Below the pieces are notes generated by a model that was given only the letters and a program-made list of their open reading frames with translations, made no database searches and had not been told where the DNA came from. DNA of 64,000 nucleotides from the NCBI RefSeq assembly GCF_005576615.1, contig NZ_CP040330.1, forward strand, positions 1,984,001-2,048,000. Reading direction: 5' to 3'. The stretch comes from Natrinema versiforme. GTDB lineage: Archaea; Halobacteriota; Halobacteria; Halobacteriales; Natrialbaceae. The translations under genes were made by a program, and so were the position numbers. Shown in pieces: positions 59,011 to 64,000 of the stretch (positions are counted from its first letter, which is position 1; the number at the start of each line of letters is the position of its first letter).

Positions 59011-60491
59011 GCGCGATCACCGGCGTCGGCGCGTACGCGCCGCAATTCCGCATCAGTAGCGAGGCCTTCGAGGAAGCGTGGGGCCAGTTCCACGCCGCCG
59101 GCGTCACCCAGAAGGCCGTCCCCTCGGCCGACGAGGACGCCCTGACGATGGGCTACGAGGCCGCGACCCGCGCGCTCGAGGCGGCCGAGACCGACCCCGG
59201 CGAAATCGACTGGCTCGGGTTCGCGTCCTCGCGACCGCCGGCGGCCGAGGAGGACCCGACTGCCCGGCTGGGCGCGATGCTCGCGCTCTCGGAGGCGGCG
59301 ACCAGACAGGTATTCACCGGGAGCACGCGCGCCGGCACCCGCGCGCTCTGGGCCGGCCTCGACGCGCTCGAGGCCGAGTCGACCACCGCGCTGGTCGTCG
59401 CCGCCGACGCGCCGAAGGGCGACCCCGACGACGGGATCGACCACGCCGCCGGAGCCGGCAGCGCCGCGTTCGTCGTCGAGAGCGTTGCGTCGGGGACGCA
59501 ACGAACGGACGGCGACGGCCCGGCCGAAATCACCGACCGCGCGGAGTATTCCGCGCCGTATCCGGGGACCCGGTTCCGGGACACTGGTGAGGACGAGACG
59601 CAAGGACTGGGCGTCACCCAGTACGACCGGCAGGCGTTTTCGGAGACGATCGGCGGGGCCGTCTCGGGCCTCGAGGTCGAGCCCGAGCCCGAGGCAGCCG
59701 CGATTCAGGCACCCGACGGGAAGCTGCCCTACCGCGCCGCGGGCGCGGCCGGCGTCGGGACCGACGAGATCCAGGCCGCCGCGACGGTTCACGAACTGGG
59801 TGACCTCGGCGCTGCGAGCGTCCCCGTCTCGCTCGCGACGGCGCTCGCAGATGGCTACGAGTCGGTATTGGGGGTCTCCCACGGCAGCGGCGCGGGCGCG
59901 GACGCGTTCGTCGTTTCGGCCGAGGGCGACGTGCCCGCGGAGACCGCACTCGAGGGGTCGGACCCGCTCTCCTACGCCGAGTACCTGCGCCAGCGCGGCG
60001 TCGTGACCACCGGGCCGCCGTCGGGCGGCGGCGCGTACGTCAGCGTCCCCTCGTGGAAACGCTCGCTTCCCCAGCGCTACCGGCTCGAGGCCGGCCGCTG
60101 TTCGGAGTGTGGCGCGCTCTCGTTCCCGCCGGAAGGCGCGTGTGACGACTGCGGTGCGCTCGCCGAGTACGAGCCCCTCGAACTCGCCGGCGAGGGGACG
60201 ATCGAGGCCGTGACGACCATCTCGCAGGGCGGCGCACCGCCGGAGTTCGCCGAACAGCAGGCCAAGTCCGGCGACTACGCGGCCGCGATCGTCGCCCTCG
60301 AGACCAGCGTTGTGTCGGAGACCCAACGAGCAGACGGCGGCGACGAGACCGTCAGCGTCCCGGCGATGGGCACCGACGCGGAGCCCGACGCGTTCGCGGT
60401 CGGCGACCGCGTCGAGACGACCATCCGCCGGATCTACACGCAGGAAGGCGTCACCCGCTACGGGTTCAAGATTCGACCCGCCGGCGAGTAG
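59007..60491 (+). CDS. HMG-CoA-synthase-like protein fused to DUF35 zinc-ribbon/OB-fold, catalytic Cys missing
   Basis: A 494-residue fusion. Residues 1-345 are the 3-ketoacyl-synthase/HMGS fold (GVGAYAPQFRISSEAFEEAW; TALVVAADAP; HAAGAGSAAFVVE). In HMGS the nucleophile lies in a F-A-C-K-A-G-T-like segment; here it reads FTGSTRAGT, and no Cys occurs before the zinc ribbon. Residues 355-490 are a DUF35 domain: zinc ribbon CSECGALSFPPEGACDDCG, then an OB-fold. It probably binds acyl-CoA and acts as scaffold or noncatalytic partner of the thiolase (inference). Confidence 0.85.
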   Translation: MSAITGVGAYAPQFRISSEAFEEAWGQFHAAGVTQKAVPSADEDALTMGYEAATRALEAAETDPGEIDWLGFASSRPPAAEEDPTARLGAMLALSEAATRQVFTGSTRAGTRALWAGLDALEAESTTALVVAADAPKGDPDDGIDHAAGAGSAAFVVESVASGTQRTDGDGPAEITDRAEYSAPYPGTRFRDTGEDETQGLGVTQYDRQAFSETIGGAVSGLEVEPEPEAAAIQAPDGKLPYRAAGAAGVGTDEIQAAATVHELGDLGAASVPVSLATALADGYESVLGVSHGSGAGADAFVVSAEGDVPAETALEGSDPLSYAEYLRQRGVVTTGPPSGGGAYVSVPSWKRSLPQRYRLEAGRCSECGALSFPPEGACDDCGALAEYEPLELAGEGTIEAVTTISQGGAPPEFAEQQAKSGDYAAAIVALETSVVSETQRADGGDETVSVPAMGTDAEPDAFAVGDRVETTIRRIYTQEGVTRYGFKIRPAGE

Positions 60492-60574
60492 CTAGCTCGA
60501 GTCGGAACCGGCGTCGAAAACGGATTTCGTTCGTTTCTCCACGCTCGGCCATCAAGCACTGCGGTCTCGAGCGG

Positions 60575-61573
60575 TCAGTCGCCAGTCAGCGCCTCGCTCG
60601 CGGGTGCGAACTCGATCGTCTGTCCGAGCCCCCGTTCGCTGGCGCGCTCGTAGAGCATGTACGCCGCGGCGACCGTCTCGATCCCTGTGCCGCCGCTGTC
60701 GAAGACCGTGATCTCGTCGTCGCTCGTCCGACCGGGCGCGTTCCCCGCGACGATCTCGCCCAACTCCGCGTGGACGTGGTCCTCGGTGATCGCACCCGCC
60801 TCGAGCGCCTGCATGAACGAGCCGGCGTCGACCGTCGCCCGCTCGCGGAGGTCGGGCACGTAGGTCGCCCGCTCGATGGTCGTCGTATCTAACTCGCGCT
60901 TGTCCGGCGAGTACTGGCCCATCGCGGTGACGTGGGTCCCTGGCTCGAGGTCGTCGCCGTCGAAGACCGGCTCGCTCGCTTTCGTCGCCGTGATCACGAC
61001 GTCCGCGCCCGTGACGGCGGCGGTGCTCGAGTCGACCGCGTGAACGTCGGCCTCGAGATCGGCGTCGAAGTCGGCCGCGAAGGCCTCGCGGTTCGCGGGC
61101 GTCGGCGAGTAGACGCGGACCTCGTCGAACGCCCGGACGGTCGCGGTCGCGCGGAGTTGGCCTCGCGCTTGCGCGCCGCTGCCGATTATCGCGAGGGTGT
61201 CGGCGTCCGCGCGGGCGAGTTCGTCGACGGCGACGGCTCCCGCGGCACCGGTCTTGAACGGGTTCATGCTCGCGCCGTCGAGCAGGGCCAGCGGCGCGCC
61301 GCTCTCGGCGTCGAACAGCGGCGTCATGAACCAAGCGTCGCCGGCACCGAAGCCGGCGCTGTACATGTAGCCGCCCATCGCGCCGGTTTCGGGGAGCACG
61401 GCGGCGTAGCTCGTGAGCATTCCCTCGGGGTCAGCGCGGAGGAACTTCGATCGCGGCCGGGCGGGCGCGCCGTCGCCGCGCTGGCGGTAGCCCTCGCGGA
61501 CGGCGTCGACGTACTCGGCCGGGGTCGCGAGCCCGTCGACGGCCGCACTGGTCAGAAACAGCGTGTCGGTCAT
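60575..61573 (-). CDS. Ornithine cyclodeaminase/mu-crystallin family, alanine-dehydrogenase-like
   Basis: A 332-residue enzyme when started at 61573 (MTDTLFLTSAAVDGLATPAE). N-terminal substrate segment with FKTGAAGAVAVDELAR, the Rossmann motif LAIIGSGAQARGQLRA near residue 130, and AADVVITATKAS-type loop near 195. Archaeal members catalyse NAD-dependent alanine dehydrogenation or ornithine cyclodeamination; substrate not certain. Convergent with the HMGS-like gene. Confidence 0.85.
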   Translation of the reverse strand: MTDTLFLTSAAVDGLATPAEYVDAVREGYRQRGDGAPARPRSKFLRADPEGMLTSYAAVLPETGAMGGYMYSAGFGAGDAWFMTPLFDAESGAPLALLDGASMNPFKTGAAGAVAVDELARADADTLAIIGSGAQARGQLRATATVRAFDEVRVYSPTPANREAFAADFDADLEADVHAVDSSTAAVTGADVVITATKASEPVFDGDDLEPGTHVTAMGQYSPDKRELDTTTIERATYVPDLRERATVDAGSFMQALEAGAITEDHVHAELGEIVAGNAPGRTSDDEITVFDSGGTGIETVAAAYMLYERASERGLGQTIEFAPASEALTGD

Positions 61574-61657
61574 GGCCGATAGCACGGAACGGAGACGGGA
61601 AAACCAATCGGATGAGCGAAACGAGGAAGAGGGGAGAGAAACGGAGAGACAGTGAGA

Positions 61658-61873
61658 TTAGTCCGCGTTAATCGGCGGGCGCGCGGACCGGGGCTCGTCG
61701 GCGGAGTCGGCCGGCGTATTGACGAACATTGCGTGTCCGATGATTCCCATCGCGACCAGCGATCCGAGCGGCACCGCCGTAGTCAGAGACAGTCCGACGA
61801 GCATCAGGGCTGCGGTGATACCGAGCAGTGCGACTGGGATGAGGCCGAGAACAATGTCGTAATATCCAGTCAT
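61658..61873 (-). CDS. Small membrane protein (71 aa), hypothetical
   Basis: Starts MTGYYDIVLGLIPVALLGIT. Two hydrophobic helices (about 8-28 and 32-50) and a disordered Pro/Ala/Arg tail. Many haloarchaea encode similar short proteins. Its promoter lies in the AT-rich 61874-61930 stretch (CTATCCTATAGTATG). Confidence 0.55.
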   Translation of the reverse strand: MTGYYDIVLGLIPVALLGITAALMLVGLSLTTAVPLGSLVAMGIIGHAMFVNTPADSADEPRSARPPINAD

Positions 61874-62169
61874 AATCTATCCTATAGTATGAGGAATAGC
61901 CATATAAGTGTTTCCCATAATCGGTTCATGGTAGACGGATCTCTAATGGATATCCACAGTGGTGCATACCCATAACTTATGAAGTGGTTATCATGGGACA
62001 GTATAATGATGTATTACTGCTCGAGCGGTTCGGATCCACGTTCCGATCGCCGCTACTGGTCAGAGACCGGAAGAAGAAACGGTCTACCTACTGCGGGAGA
62101 ATTACACTATCTATTTCTTATACGTTCGATTCCGTTCACGTTCGCAGCACTGATCACCGGCGTGAGGAA

Positions 62170-62595
62170 TTACTTCGCCACTGATAGGTATAGGGTGTAT
62201 CCGAGTCGCCAGCCGAGCAAGACCAGCAGTCCGAAGCCGGTGATGACCAGCGGGAACGGCCACGTCGCACTCCCCTCGAACAACGGGGAGGCCCGGAGCA
62301 TGAGCCCGACGTTCGCCGCCGCGATCCAGGCCACGGCCGTCAGCCGTAGCCCGTCGCGTCCCACGGGGCGGTCGCGGGTGTAAATCCCCGCGAGGAGCGC
62401 GACAGCGAGCCAGCCGATCACGAACGGCGCGATCGTCTCGAGCGAGGCGAGCGGTTCGGCGAGCGGATTCCCGCCGTGTTCGATGCGGCCGAGGAGGACG
62501 AATCCGGCGATGAGAACGGTGTCGATCACCGCGATACCGACTCGTTGCCGGCCGGCCGCGCTATCACGAGCCCCGGTTTGAACTGCCGTGTCCAT
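62170..62595 (-). CDS. DUF3054-family membrane protein
   Basis: A 141-residue protein with four helices: VGIAVIDTVLIAGFVLLGRI, then FVIGWLAVALLAGIY, LTAVAWIAAANVGLML, and LVITGFGLLVLLGWRLGYTL. The order and the GNPL...FVIGW motif match DUF3054, found in haloarchaea and actinobacteria. Function unknown. Start at 62595 (MDTAVQTGARDSAAGRQRVG). Confidence 0.75.
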   Translation of the reverse strand: MDTAVQTGARDSAAGRQRVGIAVIDTVLIAGFVLLGRIEHGGNPLAEPLASLETIAPFVIGWLAVALLAGIYTRDRPVGRDGLRLTAVAWIAAANVGLMLRASPLFEGSATWPFPLVITGFGLLVLLGWRLGYTLYLSVAK

Positions 62596-63062
62596 ACGCG
62601 ACCCTCGGGTCCGGGGTCCTATTGATTTCCCGATTCCGCTCGAGCGATGGGACTGAGTCCGGAGACGGGAGTCGAGAAGCGGATTTACTCGAGACGAACG
62701 CCGAACTCGTCTCGATCGTGACAGCCGCTGAAATCCCTGACAGGAGAGGAGGAACTCGGCGACGCCGGCCGCCGAGTTCCGTCCATCGGACAGCGCGTCT
62801 CCGTGCGAGGGTCGCCTCGCACGACCGGTCGGTCGACGGGGGACCACTTTGTTATCGATCCCGTTCAGCGTCGATTGCCGGGTTTCCAAGTCCCCCGCGT
62901 TCGGTAAGCAGTTCCTACACCCGTCCGTTCGAGCGGTCTGCTCGAGACTCGAGCCCGGATCGGCGAGTGTACTGCGAGACGATCGCTTCGGCCGGCGAGA
63001 TGACGTCGGCAGTGACTGTCAGCAGAAGAACTAATATGGGACGAACCCGAACCGCTCGCGTG
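62596..63062. other. Gene-free stretch between DUF3054 and J-domain genes
   Basis: 467 bp divergent gap. It contains a GC-rich inverted repeat GGAACTCGGCG (62751-62761), 8-nt loop, CGCCGAGTTCC (62770-62780) and an AT patch near 62845 (ACTTTGTTATCG). Frames have no coding character. Probably two promoters; no RNA gene seen. Confidence 0.4.
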
Positions 63063-63797
63063 ATGGCTGTAGTCGGCGAACGTCGGGCCGGCTGTGACGG
63101 GTGCGGCCGAACGGTCGGGCTCGAGGACTTGACGACGGTGACGATGCCGGACGGCGAGCAGGTCGTCTGCTGTCCGGAGTGTGAGCCCCACGCCAGAGCG
63201 GCCGCGCGGAAAGGCGACTCGCTCGATCAGCGTCGGGACACCTGTGACGGCTGTACCGAACCCTGTCTCACGGCCGAGCTCGAGGACATCGTGCTCGATG
63301 ACGGAACGGTCCTGTCGTGCTGTCCGTCCTGTGTAGCCGAAGCACCGGGACACGGCGGCTCGGACGCTGCCGACGCGGACGCGACCGGCGCGGACGCCGC
63401 TCGGACCGCCGGATCGGAGACGGCAGCCGAATCCGGCGAGAGGGACGGCGGTGAAACCGGCTCCCCGGAAACGGACGGGGACCGAAACCGCTGTAGCCAG
63501 TGTCGAGAACCGGTCGCCGCGGAACGCTTTCGGGTCACGACGATCGACGAGCGAACCGAGCGGCTGTGTCCCGACTGCAAAGCCGACGCCGAGGAGAAGG
63601 GGATCATCACCGACGTCGCCATGCGAAAACAGCGTGCCCGCGAGGTGCTCGGTGTCGACGCGGAGGCGAGCGACGAGGCGATCCGCGAGGCGTTTCATTC
63701 GCAGGTCAAGCGCGCCCATCCTGACCGACAGAGCGGCAGTCAGTCGGCGTTCAAACTCGTCACCGAAGCCTACGAGCGGCTCCGAGCCGACGACTGA
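63063..63797 (+). CDS. J-domain protein with three N-terminal Cys-pair modules
   Basis: A 244-residue protein from the ATG at 63063 (or 63036). Cys pairs come in order: CDGCGRT and CCPEC; CDGCTEPC and CCPSC; then CSQCREP and CPDCKAD after a Thr/Asp-rich linker. Each pair set could form one zinc ribbon. The C-terminal 65 residues are a J domain (EVLGVDAEASDEAIREAFHS, then AHPDRQ with the HPD motif). It recruits Hsp70 (DnaK); the zinc modules may select clients. Unlike DnaJ, the J domain is at the C-terminus. Confidence 0.8.
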   Translation: MAVVGERRAGCDGCGRTVGLEDLTTVTMPDGEQVVCCPECEPHARAAARKGDSLDQRRDTCDGCTEPCLTAELEDIVLDDGTVLSCCPSCVAEAPGHGGSDAADADATGADAARTAGSETAAESGERDGGETGSPETDGDRNRCSQCREPVAAERFRVTTIDERTERLCPDCKADAEEKGIITDVAMRKQRAREVLGVDAEASDEAIREAFHSQVKRAHPDRQSGSQSAFKLVTEAYERLRADD

Positions 63798-64000
63798 GTC
63801 TCCTCACCGTCCGCGCGGCTGATAAAGCCGATCGTCGCCGGGTTGAAGTAGTACGTCGACTCGCAGGACGCACACGCCGCCGTCAGGAGTTTGCCGTGAC
63901 TGTGGAGTTTCCAGAGCTTCGTCTGGCCCTCCTCGAGTTCGAGCGTGACCGGGTGCCCGCAGTCGGGGACCGTACACGGGAACCGAATGTACCAGTTTGG
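63770..64000 (-). CDS. Partial zinc-binding protein (C-terminal part; runs off the right edge)
   Basis: Minus strand from the window edge to a TAG at 63770-63772, overlapping the convergent J-domain gene by 28 bp. 76 residues are visible, starting PNWYIRFPCTVPDCGHPVTL. Cys motifs CTVPDC and CASCESTYYF suggest one zinc site. The acidic tail is short. No family recognised; N-terminus not in the window. Confidence 0.5.
   Translation of the reverse strand, partial: PNWYIRFPCTVPDCGHPVTLELEEGQTKLWKLHSHGKLLTAACASCESTYYFNPATIGFISRADGEETQSSARSRS

Overview
The window is high-GC DNA (clearly above 60% over most of its length) encoding very acidic proteins. It carries haloarchaeal hallmark families: a HalOD1 output-domain protein, a PAS/GAF regulator with a bacterio-opsin-activator-type HTH, an archaeal OB-fold (DUF35) acyl-CoA protein, and an intron-containing tRNA-Trp with a box C/D guide. 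It is chromosomal DNA of a halophilic archaeon. The provirus type hints at a Natrinema/Haloterrigena-like host, but that is inference, not seen.

Left flank (1-21.8 kb), host backbone: the start of a glycosyltransferase, two alkaline-phosphatase/sulfatase-fold proteins and a LPG-synthase/AglD-type membrane protein (surface glycan genes); two YdjM-like hydrolase-fold membrane proteins facing each other; a DedA-like protein; an aryl-sulfotransferase-like propeller; a tandem UspA protein; a small HalOD1 protein; a 1051-residue sensor-regulator; an orphan CTAG-type DNA methylase; small membrane proteins; an FMN reductase; a GAF/PAS histidine kinase; an HtpX-like protease; and a Bax-inhibitor-like protein. 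Two tiny genes (44 and 46 residues) follow.

Accessory region (21.8-41.4 kb): a 17.6-kb provirus lies between 15-bp direct repeats (23623-23637 and 41225-41239); the right repeat is the 3' end of tRNA-Trp(CCA). Its gene content matches temperate betapleolipoviruses of the SNJ2 type. From left to right it has (a) an integration/lysogeny operon on the minus strand (PadR regulator, three small ORFs, tyrosine integrase); (b) a divergent winged-helix regulator and a palindromic operator candidate; (c) a virus-encoded Orc1/Cdc6 with iteron-like repeats; (d) an HTH protein with a degenerate LAGLIDADG-like domain, and a type IV pilin; (e) the plus-strand virion block: four-helix VP3-like protein, 56-residue membrane peptide, spike, two membrane-anchored proteins, an NTPase fragment, the NTPase, and two more; (f) an AT-rich two-gene cargo cassette; and (g) a minus-strand block with a large winged-helix replication candidate, zinc proteins and a second PD-(D/E)XK-like protein. 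Just outside the left repeat is another AT-rich gene pair (DUF2321-like zinc protein; membrane coiled coil). One edge of that pair and one edge of the internal cargo cassette carry copies of the same ~75-nt structured sequence.

Right flank (41.4-64 kb), host backbone: a DUF5794-like membrane protein; guaB; a cytidylate-kinase-like protein lacking the P-loop lysine; a cupin; a lipoprotein; a YcaO protein; a CPA2 antiporter; a TetR-MATE pair; an RNA-binding protein; small acidic proteins; an ABC exporter; a DJ-1/PfpI protein; Hsp20; a DHH phosphoesterase; a thiolase coupled to an HMG-CoA-synthase-like/OB-fold fusion; an ornithine cyclodeaminase/alanine dehydrogenase homologue; small membrane proteins; and a zinc-finger J-domain protein.

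The most interesting material is in the provirus: its own Orc/Cdc6, period-7 GCCCA repeats, a second-NTPase remnant, the pilin, the degenerate LAGLIDADG regulator and the AT-rich cargo.
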